From the NCBI GenBank assembly GCA_018816605.1, contig JAHIVS010000266.1, positions 1-7,142 on the forward strand: a DNA stretch of 7,142 nt. Reading direction: 5' to 3'. Of the stretch, positions 1-6,563 are shown piece by piece (positions within the stretch are counted from its first letter, which is position 1; each line of letters opens with the position of its first letter). The position numbers and the translations under genes are program-made. Under the pieces are notes generated by a model. It saw only the letters and a program-made list of their open reading frames with translations, did not search any database and had not been told where the DNA came from. Source of the stretch: Pseudomonadota bacterium. Lineage in GTDB: Bacteria > Desulfobacterota > Desulfobacteria > Desulfobacterales > Desulfobacteraceae.

Positions 1-2
1 GA

Positions 3-62
3 CGCTCGATCCATTACAAAGTCAAAAAATATGGTATTAATATTTCTGAATGTAAGAGTTGA
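3..62 (+). CDS. C-terminal end of a probable sigma-54 activator (5' end outside window)
   Basis: The frame starting at base 3 reads RSIHYKVKKYGINISECKS and then stops with TGA at 60-62. The segment RSIHYKVKKYGI closely resembles the recognition helix and tail of the Fis-type helix-turn-helix that ends NtrC-family sigma-54 enhancer-binding proteins (typically ...SRRTLHYKLKKYGI). The gene's body lies left of the window. If correct, the two regulators downstream are preceded by a third sigma-54 activator on the same strand. Its recognition helix (SIHYKVKK) differs from the SLWRKMK helix of the two downstream regulators, so it should recognise other DNA. Only 19 residues are visible, so this is a pattern match rather than a firm identification. 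No clear terminator follows the stop. Confidence 0.6.
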   Translation, partial: RSIHYKVKKYGINISECKS

Positions 63-80
63 AAAAAAACAGAAAAATCT

Positions 81-295
81 TTGGCAATGAAGAAAATAAA
101 GGCGGTCCCTGCATTCAAGGCAAACAGAATTGGCCTCATCCACCACATCGGCAAGCGACTTGTATTCAACGGCATGAAAAAGCCCCTTGCCCCGGGTGAA
201 TTTACCGTCCTTTTGCAGATAGGGGGCGCCGGGATACTCTGGAGTAGGACAGGGCCACTGAATTCCGTCCCCTCGGGCTGTTTTATTTTTTTCAT
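81..295 (-). pseudogene. Relic of formate dehydrogenase catalytic subunit (fdhA fragment)
   Basis: On the minus strand, bases 266 down to 135 encode 44 residues beginning GIQWPCPTPEYPGAPYL, followed by KFTRGKGLFHAVEY and ending DVVDE. This matches the region of molybdenum/tungsten formate dehydrogenase alpha subunits (GIQWPCP..-HPGTP-KFTRGKG-F--EY--) that lies just before the conserved FILTTGR-LYHYHTGT block. Beyond it (about 135-81) similarity continues in frame but is decayed: RLYFLHCQ stands where LYHYHTGT is expected. Upstream (about 295-267) the best continuation, KKIKQPEG, is in another frame, which suggests a frameshift near 266-270. No start codon or ribosome binding site fits, and the flanking protein regions are absent, so this is a broken remnant. 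It lies between two sigma-54 regulator genes and points in the opposite direction to them. FdhA normally uses NuoE/F/G-like partners of the kind encoded further along this window. The family match is from memory of conserved FdhA motifs, not a search. Confidence 0.62.
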
Positions 296-326
296 GAGTT
301 ACCCTTGAAATGTTGTTGTCTGAACC

Positions 327-355
327 TTGACAGGGGGTATTTCTTTCTCTATGGT
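327..355 (+). promoter_or_regulatory. Possible sigma-70-type promoter for the first regulator
   Basis: TTGACA at 327-332 is a perfect -35 hexamer. Exactly 17 bp later comes TATGGT (350-355), which matches 4 of 6 bases of the -10 consensus. If used, transcription would start near 362, downstream of the ATG at 351, and translation would have to begin at GTG 375 (preceded by GGAG at 363-366). This promoter and an ATG-351 start therefore exclude each other. No -24/-12 sigma-54 element was seen in front of this gene. Confidence 0.3.
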
Positions 356-2123
356 ATCACTCGGAGCCCATGGCGTGAAATCAAAAATCAACATACCCGA
401 CCCCCTAAAAAAAAAGCCTGACAACTATACTCCTGCGTCCCATGAAACATTCCTGGCAAAAGAAATCTTGGTTGTTTTAGACCATAAAATGGGTATCATG
501 AGCGTTAATGGGGATGCCCAGGAAGTCCTGGGACCTGTTCTGAAATATGGTCATCCCCTTTTGATTGATCATTTTATCCGCAAAAAAGATTGCAAAATTG
601 TTCGAGATGCTCTCCAAGCAGCCCTTTCCAAAGGTGAGACGCACAACAATATTTCAGTCCAGATGAAAACAACCAAAGGTCAGCACATCCCGATCGTTTT
701 TTCAACCTATCCGCTTTATTTTGACCCTAAAACCATTCAAGGGTCTGTGTTTTCATTCAAGGGCCGAAAAGTGAATCCACCAACAGAAAACACAGCAGTC
801 GCAACCTCCAGCCGCAACGTGTTGATGGAACAAAAATCCTTGCTGGAAGCATTACCGGAAGGTGTTTTTACGGTCAACACCAAGTGGCAGATCGCCTCTT
901 TTAACCGGGCAGCTGAAAAAATAACCGGCTATACAAAACAAGAGGTTTTGGGCCATTATTGCTGGGAAATCTTCCGTTCAGATCTTTGCGATCGGGGCTG
1001 TCCCCTTAAAGATGCCCTTGAAACAGGCGAAATAGGGACTGAACAGGATGTCAGAATTTTGAGAAAAGAGGATGGCCCCCTGACGATTCTTGTGAATGCC
1101 GGGGTTTTAAGGGATGACCAGGGGTTGATTGTCGGGGCGATTGAAACCTTTAGAATCCTTACCGGTAACATTAAACCATCCCAAAATTCCAAAACCTTTT
1201 CAGATATTATCGGCCAAAGCAAAGTGATCCAGCGATTGTTTAAAACCCTTCCGGATATTGCCGCCAGTGAAGCCAATGTATTTCTTACCGGAGAAAGCGG
1301 CACCGGCAAGGAATTATTTGCCCGGGCGATCCATGACAATTCTTCCAGGGCAAAACATCCCTTTGTTGCGGTGAACTGTTCTGCCTTGGCCGAAACCCTT
1401 CTGGAATCAGAATTGTTTGGACATGAAAAATCTGCATTTACGGGTGCAACAAAAACCAAGCCGGGCAGATTTGAATTGGCCAAGCAGGGAACCCTTTTTT
1501 TGGATGAAATCGGTGAACTGAAACCCAGTCTCCAGATCAAATTGCTCCGGGTTCTGGAGCAAAGAGAATTTGAACGGGTCGGCGGGACCATCCCGATTCA
1601 GTTGGAAGCCAGAATTATCAGTGCCACCAACAAAGACCTGTTCCGGGCCATGGAAGACGGTTCTTTCAGGAAGGATTTTTATTACCGGTTGAGAACGGTT
1701 CCCATGGTGATCCCTCCCCTAAGGGACCGTAAAGAGGACATCCCTTTGCTGGTCAATTATTTCATCCGTGTTTACAATGCCATCTTTAAAAAGAATGTCA
1801 GAAAGGTGGATACCGGTGTGATGGACTTGCTTTTAAGTTATCACTGGCCGGGGAATGTCAGAGAACTTGAACGAACCATTGAACATGCCTTTGTTTTTGT
1901 TAAAGGGCCGGTCATTCTATTTGACAACCTGCCGCAAATAGATGTGTTTGCAAAAAAAACCATCCAAGAGCCGTTGTCTATCAAGGAGATCAGCCCTGAC
2001 CGGGAAAAAATTGTTCAGGCGCTTGCTCAAGCAGACGGGAAGAAAAAAAATGCAGCAATTTTACTGGGCATCAGCCGGACATCCCTGTGGCGAAAAATGA
2101 AAATACTCAATCTTTTGGGGTGA
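351..2123 (+). CDS. Sigma-54-dependent activator, PAS-PAS(Cys)-AAA+-Fis HTH, with SAFTGA variant loop
   Basis: One-component cytoplasmic sigma-54 enhancer-binding protein of about 590 residues, with no receiver domain and no membrane segment. Numbering is from ATG 351. A degenerate PAS-like domain lies at about 40-140. A clear PAS at about 160-270 carries C204, C213 and C217 (C-x8-C-x3-C). The AAA+ domain has Walker A GESGTGKE at 314-321 and Walker B FLDE with D385-E386. The Fis-type HTH at the C-terminus has recognition helix [10 protein letters not shown] at 575-584. The sigma-54-contact loop reads SAFTGA from S361, where GAFTGA is expected, so its first Gly is Ser; the essential Thr is kept. 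The open frame extends to TTG 327, but that codon has no Shine-Dalgarno. ATG 351 has GGGGG about 13 nt upstream, and GTG 375 has GGAG at 8 nt. The start is therefore uncertain by up to 24 residues. The gene is a close paralog of the next regulator. Its target is inferred to be the palindrome array just after its stop. Confidence 0.93.
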   Translation: MVSLGAHGVKSKINIPDPLKKKPDNYTPASHETFLAKEILVVLDHKMGIMSVNGDAQEVLGPVLKYGHPLLIDHFIRKKDCKIVRDALQAALSKGETHNNISVQMKTTKGQHIPIVFSTYPLYFDPKTIQGSVFSFKGRKVNPPTENTAVATSSRNVLMEQKSLLEALPEGVFTVNTKWQIASFNRAAEKITGYTKQEVLGHYCWEIFRSDLCDRGCPLKDALETGEIGTEQDVRILRKEDGPLTILVNAGVLRDDQGLIVGAIETFRILTGNIKPSQNSKTFSDIIGQSKVIQRLFKTLPDIAASEANVFLTGESGTGKELFARAIHDNSSRAKHPFVAVNCSALAETLLESELFGHEKSAFTGATKTKPGRFELAKQGTLFLDEIGELKPSLQIKLLRVLEQREFERVGGTIPIQLEARIISATNKDLFRAMEDGSFRKDFYYRLRTVPMVIPPLRDRKEDIPLLVNYFIRVYNAIFKKNVRKVDTGVMDLLLSYHWPGNVRELERTIEHAFVFVKGPVILFDNLPQIDVFAKKTIQEPLSIKEISPDREKIVQALAQADGKKKNAAILLGISRTSLWRKMKILNLLG

Positions 2124-2131
2124 TTTTCATA

Positions 2132-2178
2132 AAACGTTTCAATGTTTGAAACGTTTCAAATATTGAAACGTTTCAAAT
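2132..2178 (+). promoter_or_regulatory. Three tandem palindromic operators (probable enhancer/UAS array)
   Basis: Three 17-bp units follow one another: AAACGTTTCAATGTTTG, AAACGTTTCAAATATTG and AAACGTTTCAAATAGTC. The palindromes are centred at 2135/2136, 2152/2153 and 2169/2170, exactly 17 bp apart. The middle site is a perfect 16-bp palindrome, TTTGAAACGTTTCAAA (2145-2160). The third is a perfect 14-bp palindrome, TTGAAACGTTTCAA (2163-2176). The first keeps the AAACGTTT core (2132-2139) with an imperfect left arm. The array lies about 200 bp before the inferred start site of the sigma-54 promoter at 2327, a usual distance for enhancer sites bound by dimers of NtrC-type activators. The likely ligand is one or both flanking regulators (inference). 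The core also resembles LacI/Cra-family operators, so a LacI-type repressor encoded elsewhere is the main alternative. There is no T-tract, so it is unlikely to be a terminator. Confidence 0.7.
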
Positions 2179-2190
2179 AGTCATAAAAAG

Positions 2191-2203
2191 AATCAATACT
2201 TTC
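2191..2203 (+). promoter_or_regulatory. Near-consensus IHF binding site
   Basis: AATCAATACTTTC matches the IHF consensus WATCAANNNNTTR at every defined position except the last (C instead of purine). It lies between the palindrome array (2132-2178) and the -24/-12 promoter (2327-2342), where IHF commonly bends DNA so that an enhancer-bound activator can reach sigma-54 polymerase. The region is AT-rich, so a chance match is possible. Confidence 0.4.
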
Positions 2204-2326
2204 AGATAGTTAGTCCAAATATTTTTTCCAACACACACCTTTCTTGTTTCACTCCCCGCAAGCAGTGGGTGTTTTGGCACCCTTCATTGATCCATATTCC
2301 CTATAATTTCAGATAGATATCATACA

Positions 2327-2342
2327 TGGCCTGTTCTTTGCT
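2327..2342 (+). promoter_or_regulatory. Sigma-54 (-24/-12) promoter for the second regulator and downstream operon
   Basis: TGGCCTGTTCTTTGCT fits the RpoN consensus TGGCAC-N5-TTGCW. The invariant GG (2328-2329) and GC (2340-2341) are separated by exactly 10 bases. Only the AC after TGGC deviates. Transcription would begin near 2353, leaving a leader of about 40 nt before ATG 2393. The palindrome array about 200 bp upstream and the candidate IHF site between them support the assignment, and the adjacent genes encode sigma-54 activators. Confidence 0.68.
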
Positions 2343-2392
2343 ATAGGCAAGGGCTGTGGGGGCTATTTTCAAATTAACGGGAAACGGCACGA

Positions 2393-4159
2393 ATGACCAA
2401 AGACAATGGGGCAAACATAGACATGTTAAACACATATACAAATGTTTCACAAACAGATGAGGAGGGAATGATAATCCTATCCGCATCCTTCGGGCTGATG
2501 TGCATTAATCCTGCGGCATGCGGGATACTGGGGATATCCCCTCTGCCAGGAATAATTTATCCGTTGGAAAAATTATTTGCCCTGGATTCTTTTGACACCG
2601 CAAAAAAACAGATGAAAAACGTGTTGGACAAGGGTACTACCCTGGACAAAATGGCGGTGAATCTGTCCCATGCAAGTGGCAAACGAATCCCGTGCAGTAT
2701 CTGTGCGCGTCCTCTGCTGGCGGGGAACCAGGAAGTTATCGGGGTGATCCTTCGATTTTGTACAGTGCCGGGAAGACCGCCTGTACAAAAAAGATTTTCT
2801 CCCGGCTTAACCTACCTTCCCCGTATTGGCTACCAGCATCTTCTAGACGGTTTACCCGAAGGGCTTTTTTCCATTGATCTGCAATGGAAAATCACCTCGT
2901 TCAATAAGCTGGCAGAACAGCTGACCGGCTTTAAAAAAGAGCAGATTATCGGCAAATACTGCTGGCAGGTTTTCCAATCCGGTCGATGCCGTCATGAATG
3001 CCCCTTTACAAAGATCTTTGACAAAAAGGCGCCTTGCAAACATCAGGAGATGACCATTGTCAACCAGAGCGGCTTGATCAAAAAAATTTTTGTTACTGCA
3101 GCCCCATTAAACGATGAAAACGGGAATCTTGTCGGCGGCGTTGAAAGTTTTTCCCTGGCTCCCCAGCCATCGGGGAAAAAAATAAACTTCCAGGTATTGG
3201 AAACCTTTGAAGGAATGGTGGGGAAAAGCCGGGGGATGAAAATGATCTTTGACAAACTTCCCGACATTGCACAAAGCCCTGTCAGTGTTCTGATCACAGG
3301 AGAAAGCGGGACCGGAAAAGAACTCATTGCCCGGGCGATTCATAACCTGTCAAACCGAAAGGACAATCCATTTCAGGCGGTAAATTGTTCTGCCCTGTCT
3401 GAAACCCTGTTGGAATCAGAATTGTTTGGTCATGAAAAAGGTGCCTTTACCGGTGCGGACCAGTCAAAGCCCGGCCGATTCGAACTGGCTGCCAACGGGT
3501 CCTTTTTTCTGGATGAAATCGGGGATATGAAACCCTCCCTCCAGGTAAAACTTCTCCGGGTTCTCGAGCAAAAAGAATTTGAACGGGTCGGATCTGACCG
3601 GTCCATCAAATTAACGGCCAGAATCATTGCAGCCACCCACCAGGACCTGGAAGCGGCACAGGCGAACGGACGATTCAGAGAGGACCTATTCTATCGATTG
3701 AGAACCATCCCCATCCATCTTCCGCCCTTACGGGAAAGAAGGGAGGATATTCCCTTGCTGGTCATGTATTTCATCAAAAAATTCAACCTTCAATATAACA
3801 AACAAGTCCGTCTGGTGGACCCGGCAGTGCTCTCTTTTTTCTCAACCTATGCCTGGCCTGGAAATATCCGGGAACTGGAACGGGTGATGGAGCATGCCTT
3901 TGTTTTTGTCAAAGGGCCCATCATCTTTTCAAGATACCTTCCGGAAAGCCCAGAATTTTTACCCATCAGACACCCGGTAAAATCCAGGCCCCCCCTGTCG
4001 GAAAAAAACCGGATTTTACGGGCACTGACCCAAAATGGCCAGAATAGAATGCAAACGGCTGCGTTGCTGGGAATGAGCCGTTCCTCGCTCTGGAGAAAAA
4101 TGAAAACCTTTGGGCTTTTACCAACGCCCACCCCGATAAACCTAAAAAAGGAGAGATAA
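2393..4159 (+). CDS. Sigma-54-dependent activator, PAS-PAS(Cys)-AAA+-Fis HTH, canonical GAFTGA
   Basis: One-component sigma-54 enhancer-binding protein of 588 residues, with no receiver domain. A divergent PAS-like domain lies at about 24-125. A second PAS at about 150-258 carries C190, C199 and C203 (C-x8-C-x3-C), with a further Cys at 215. The AAA+ domain has Walker A GESGTGKE at 303-310, an intact GAFTGA loop at 350-355 and Walker B FLDE with D374-E375. The C-terminal Fis-type HTH has recognition helix SRSSLWRKMK at 562-571, nearly identical to that of the preceding paralog, so the two probably bind the same operator. ATG 2393 has a modest GGGA about 10 nt upstream. The gene is preceded by a sigma-54 promoter (2327) and palindrome array, suggesting autoregulation. 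Its stop is one base from the ATG of the NuoE-like gene, so it appears to be the first gene of the electron-transfer operon and its likely local activator. The signal sensed is unknown; the conserved cysteines suggest redox, metal or Fe-S sensing (inference). Confidence 0.95.
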   Translation: MTKDNGANIDMLNTYTNVSQTDEEGMIILSASFGLMCINPAACGILGISPLPGIIYPLEKLFALDSFDTAKKQMKNVLDKGTTLDKMAVNLSHASGKRIPCSICARPLLAGNQEVIGVILRFCTVPGRPPVQKRFSPGLTYLPRIGYQHLLDGLPEGLFSIDLQWKITSFNKLAEQLTGFKKEQIIGKYCWQVFQSGRCRHECPFTKIFDKKAPCKHQEMTIVNQSGLIKKIFVTAAPLNDENGNLVGGVESFSLAPQPSGKKINFQVLETFEGMVGKSRGMKMIFDKLPDIAQSPVSVLITGESGTGKELIARAIHNLSNRKDNPFQAVNCSALSETLLESELFGHEKGAFTGADQSKPGRFELAANGSFFLDEIGDMKPSLQVKLLRVLEQKEFERVGSDRSIKLTARIIAATHQDLEAAQANGRFREDLFYRLRTIPIHLPPLRERREDIPLLVMYFIKKFNLQYNKQVRLVDPAVLSFFSTYAWPGNIRELERVMEHAFVFVKGPIIFSRYLPESPEFLPIRHPVKSRPPLSEKNRILRALTQNGQNRMQTAALLGMSRSSLWRKMKTFGLLPTPTPINLKKER

Positions 4160-4160
4160 G

Positions 4161-4658
4161 ATGACCGAATCCCTGCAACATATGGATGAATTATTGGATC
4201 AATATCCGCCGAAACCAGAATATCTGATTGGACTTCTTCAGGATATCCAGGATCACCAGGGCCATATTTCCTATGATGCCATGCTCCTGGCAAGCGAGCA
4301 CACCCGGGTCCCGCTGACCCAGGCCTATTCTGTGGCAACCTTTTATCAGTCCTTCCGGCTGGACCCTCCTGGCGAACACGAAATAAAAGTGTGTCTCGGA
4401 ACCGCCTGCCATCTGAATGGCGGCCAGCAGCTGGTAGACGGACTGTCAAGAAAGCTTGGGATCGAACCGGGAGAAACCACTGAAGATATGATGTTTACTT
4501 TGAGCACCGTCAATTGTGTGGGGGCATGTGCCATCGCTCCTGTGGCCGTGGTGGATGAGAAATACTATCCCGGTGCCACCATGCGGAAATTAGAAAAAGA
4601 AATGATAAAGATAACAGAACCATCATCGGACAAAACAATGGGAGAACCACATGCATAA
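4161..4658 (+). CDS. NuoE/HydC-like thioredoxin-fold [2Fe-2S] subunit
   Basis: A 165-residue homolog of the 24-kDa NuoE subunit of complex I and of HydC/HndA/HoxE subunits of NAD(P)-linked hydrogenases and formate dehydrogenases. It carries a [2Fe-2S] cluster that exchanges electrons with the flavin subunit. The helical N-terminal segment includes the family pattern LLQDIQDHQGHIS and the motif VATFYQSF. The cluster ligands are C78 and C83 (CLGTAC) and C119 and C123 (CVGAC), the family's C-x4-C...C-x3-C arrangement. Length is typical. ATG 4161 follows the regulator's stop by one base and is preceded by AAGGAGAG. Its stop overlaps the next gene's ATG by 8 nt, indicating translational coupling. 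The protein is cytoplasmic, with no signal peptide. Family assignment is firm. Whether the complex is a formate dehydrogenase, hydrogenase or other enzyme cannot be told from this subunit. Confidence 0.94.
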   Translation: MTESLQHMDELLDQYPPKPEYLIGLLQDIQDHQGHISYDAMLLASEHTRVPLTQAYSVATFYQSFRLDPPGEHEIKVCLGTACHLNGGQQLVDGLSRKLGIEPGETTEDMMFTLSTVNCVGACAIAPVAVVDEKYYPGATMRKLEKEMIKITEPSSDKTMGEPHA

Positions 4659-6552
4659 TCAGAGTACGGCGCTAAAACAAAGCCCATGCCGCCTGGAATC
4701 CCAGGATGACTTGAACAGCTTTCGAGGGCAGCTGGAACAGCAGATCGATCCGGATCACCCCGTAATCGTTGTGTGTCACGGCACAGGATGCCTGGCCAAC
4801 GGCAGCGAAGCTGTAAGTGATGCCATCCAGGCTGCACTTGACCATTCCGGTATAAAAGCCAAGCTTATCCCGGGTATTAAAACCACCGGGTGCCAGGGGT
4901 TCTGCTCCAGGGGTCCCCTGGTATTAATTCGTCCCCAGGGGATATTTTACCAGCGGGTAAAACCAAAGGATGCCGGGGAGATTATCGAAAAAACCGTGGT
5001 GCAGGGCGAAATTATTGACCGCCTGCTATACGAGGATCCCCAGACGGGTGAAAAGATAGAACATGAAGCGGATATCCCCTTTTATAAACTTCAGGACCGA
5101 AAAGTGCTGCATAACATTGGTAAAATTGACCCGACCGATATCAATGACTCGATCATTGCCGGCGGTTACCAGGCCCTTGCCAAGGCATTGACCACCATGA
5201 CACCGGATCAGGTGGTCCAGGAGGTGGAACTTTCCGGTCTCAGGGGCAGGGGCGGGGCCGGGTTTCCGGCAGGGCGCAAATGGCGTTCCGCCCTTCAGGC
5301 CATTGAAAAAAAAGGAAGGCCCGTCTATGTGGTGGTAAACGGAGATGAAGGAGATCCCGGTGCATTCATGGATCGAACCATTATGGAGGGGGATCCCCAT
5401 GCGGTTCTGGAAGGGCTTATCCTGGGTGCCTATGCCCTGGGCGCCCAGGAAGGATTTTTATATGTCCGGGCAGAATATCCACTGGCCATTAAACACTTAA
5501 ATATTGCCATGGAACAGGCCCGTGCATATGGATTGATGGGTGAGAATATCCTGAACTCCGGGTTCTCGTTTGACGCCCGGATCGCCAGGGGGGCCGGTGC
5601 GTTTGTCTGTGGTGAATCAACTGCGCTGTTCACCTCAATTGAAGGAAAACCCGGTAATCCCAAACCCAAATATGTCCGTTCCGTTGAAGAGGGGTTGTGG
5701 GGGAGACCCACTGTTTTGAACAATGTTGAAACCTGGGCAAATATCCCGTTGATCATCGACCGCGGCGGAGACTGGTACAAACGAATCGGTGTCCCCCACA
5801 GCACAGGAACCAAGGTGTTTTCCCTGGTGGGAAAAGTGAACAATGTGGGTCTTGTGGAAGTGCCCATGGGGCTGCCCCTGTCAACCATCGTGGAAAAAAT
5901 CGGTGGCGGAGTGCCGGGAGGCGCCCCTTTTAAGGCGGTGCAGACAGGCGGTCCTTCCGGCGGATGTATCCCCTATTCTTTAAAAGAAACGGCGGTTGAT
6001 TTCGATTCATTGACCAAGGCCGGTTCCATGATGGGTTCCGGTGCCATGATTGTCATGGACGACACCGATTGCGTCGTGGACCTGGCCCGGTATTTTCTTC
6101 GCTTTCTGGAAGAAGAATCCTGCGGAAAATGCATGCCCTGCAGATATGGGCTGACCCGGATGAGAGAGATTCTGGATGGATTTTCAGAAGGCCGTGGTAC
6201 ACAAAAAGACATTGATGATCTGTTAAGTCTTTCCCAGGCCATTCAGGACGGTGCCCTCTGCGCATTGGGTTCCAGTGCACCCAATCCCGTGCTGACCACT
6301 ATCCGGTATTTTAAGGAAGAATATCTTGCCCACGTGGAGTCCCAGAAATGCCCTGCCGGTGTCTGTAAAGCGCTGATTACCTTTCAGATTGACCCGGAAA
6401 GTTGCACCGGATGTACCAGTTGCGCCAAAAAATGTCCAACCGGTTGTATCTCCGGGACCAAAAAAGAACCCCACACCATCAATGCCAACGAATGCATCCG
6501 ATGCGGAATCTGCAAAGAGTCCTGCAAATTTGATGCAATCCGGATCATATAA
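4651..6552 (+). CDS. HydB/NuoF-like FMN- and NAD(P)-binding Fe-S subunit
   Basis: A 633-residue flavoprotein that interconverts NAD(P)H with Fe-S carriers in a soluble diaphorase module. The N-terminal thioredoxin-like [2Fe-2S] domain has C42, C47, C81 and C85. The NuoF core has the FMN/NAD glycine-rich motif GLRGRGGAGFPAGRKW at 196-211, NGDEGDPGAFMD at 230-241 and GAGAFVCGE at 314-322, followed by a SLBB-type segment. The [4Fe-4S] (N3-type) ligands are C491, C494, C497 (CGKCMPC) and C537. The C-terminal 2x[4Fe-4S] ferredoxin domain has C585/C588/C591/C595 and C615/C618/C621/C625. The layout and length match HydB/HndC of multimeric [FeFe]-hydrogenases, the beta subunit of NAD-dependent formate dehydrogenases and BamH, rather than the shorter complex I NuoF. 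ATG 4651 overlaps the end of the NuoE-like gene and is preceded by GGGAGA. All cluster cysteines are present, so it looks functional. Which of the subfamilies it belongs to, and whether it performs flavin-based electron bifurcation, is not decidable here. Confidence 0.95.
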   Translation: MHNQSTALKQSPCRLESQDDLNSFRGQLEQQIDPDHPVIVVCHGTGCLANGSEAVSDAIQAALDHSGIKAKLIPGIKTTGCQGFCSRGPLVLIRPQGIFYQRVKPKDAGEIIEKTVVQGEIIDRLLYEDPQTGEKIEHEADIPFYKLQDRKVLHNIGKIDPTDINDSIIAGGYQALAKALTTMTPDQVVQEVELSGLRGRGGAGFPAGRKWRSALQAIEKKGRPVYVVVNGDEGDPGAFMDRTIMEGDPHAVLEGLILGAYALGAQEGFLYVRAEYPLAIKHLNIAMEQARAYGLMGENILNSGFSFDARIARGAGAFVCGESTALFTSIEGKPGNPKPKYVRSVEEGLWGRPTVLNNVETWANIPLIIDRGGDWYKRIGVPHSTGTKVFSLVGKVNNVGLVEVPMGLPLSTIVEKIGGGVPGGAPFKAVQTGGPSGGCIPYSLKETAVDFDSLTKAGSMMGSGAMIVMDDTDCVVDLARYFLRFLEEESCGKCMPCRYGLTRMREILDGFSEGRGTQKDIDDLLSLSQAIQDGALCALGSSAPNPVLTTIRYFKEEYLAHVESQKCPAGVCKALITFQIDPESCTGCTSCAKKCPTGCISGTKKEPHTINANECIRCGICKESCKFDAIRII

Positions 6553-6558
6553 AGGAGG
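6551..6558 (+). promoter_or_regulatory. Ribosome binding site that fixes a GTG start
   Basis: AAAGGAGG is a near-perfect Shine-Dalgarno lying 5 nt before GTG 6564. It overlaps the TAA stop of the HydB-like gene (6550-6552). It decides the GTG start of the next gene, where no in-frame ATG is available before residue 49. Confidence 0.85.
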
Positions 6559-6563
6559 CTTAC

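Noticed and set aside
81..308. 75-codon + strand open frame as a small gene
   Set aside because: It has no ribosome binding site, and its sequence is the complement of the fdhA-like relic, which explains the open frame.
956..1591. 211-codon minus-strand open frame inside the first regulator
   Set aside because: It lies fully antisense to the conserved PAS and AAA+ coding region and shows no recognisable motifs; it is a shadow frame.
2132..2178. Palindrome array as a CRISPR-like or mobile-element repeat
   Set aside because: The repeat period is 17 bp without spacers of CRISPR length, there are no cas genes, and no transposase or terminal repeats occur nearby.
2267..2282. GGGTG-TTTTGG-CACCC stem-loop as a terminator
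   Set aside because: The stem is only 5 bp and is not followed by a T-run; a weak hairpin of this kind is common by chance.
2275..2292. TGGCACCCTTCATTGATC as a second sigma-54 promoter
   Set aside because: The -24 half is perfect, but TTGA lies one base too far and there is no GC at the required 10-base distance from GG.
2302..2307. TATAAT as the -10 box of a sigma-70 promoter for the second regulator
   Set aside because: The nearest -35-like hexamer (TTGATC, 2287-2292) is only 9 bp away and no acceptable hexamer lies 16-18 bp upstream.
2200..2316. Direct repeat TTTCAGATAG at 2200-2209 and 2307-2316
   Set aside because: Only 10 bp, not palindromic, and in AT-rich sequence; could be chance, and no role is suggested by its position.
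3847..4449. 200-codon minus-strand open frame spanning the regulator/NuoE junction
   Set aside because: It is antisense to two well-supported genes, has a low-complexity Arg/Gly/Pro-rich translation and no ribosome binding site evidence.
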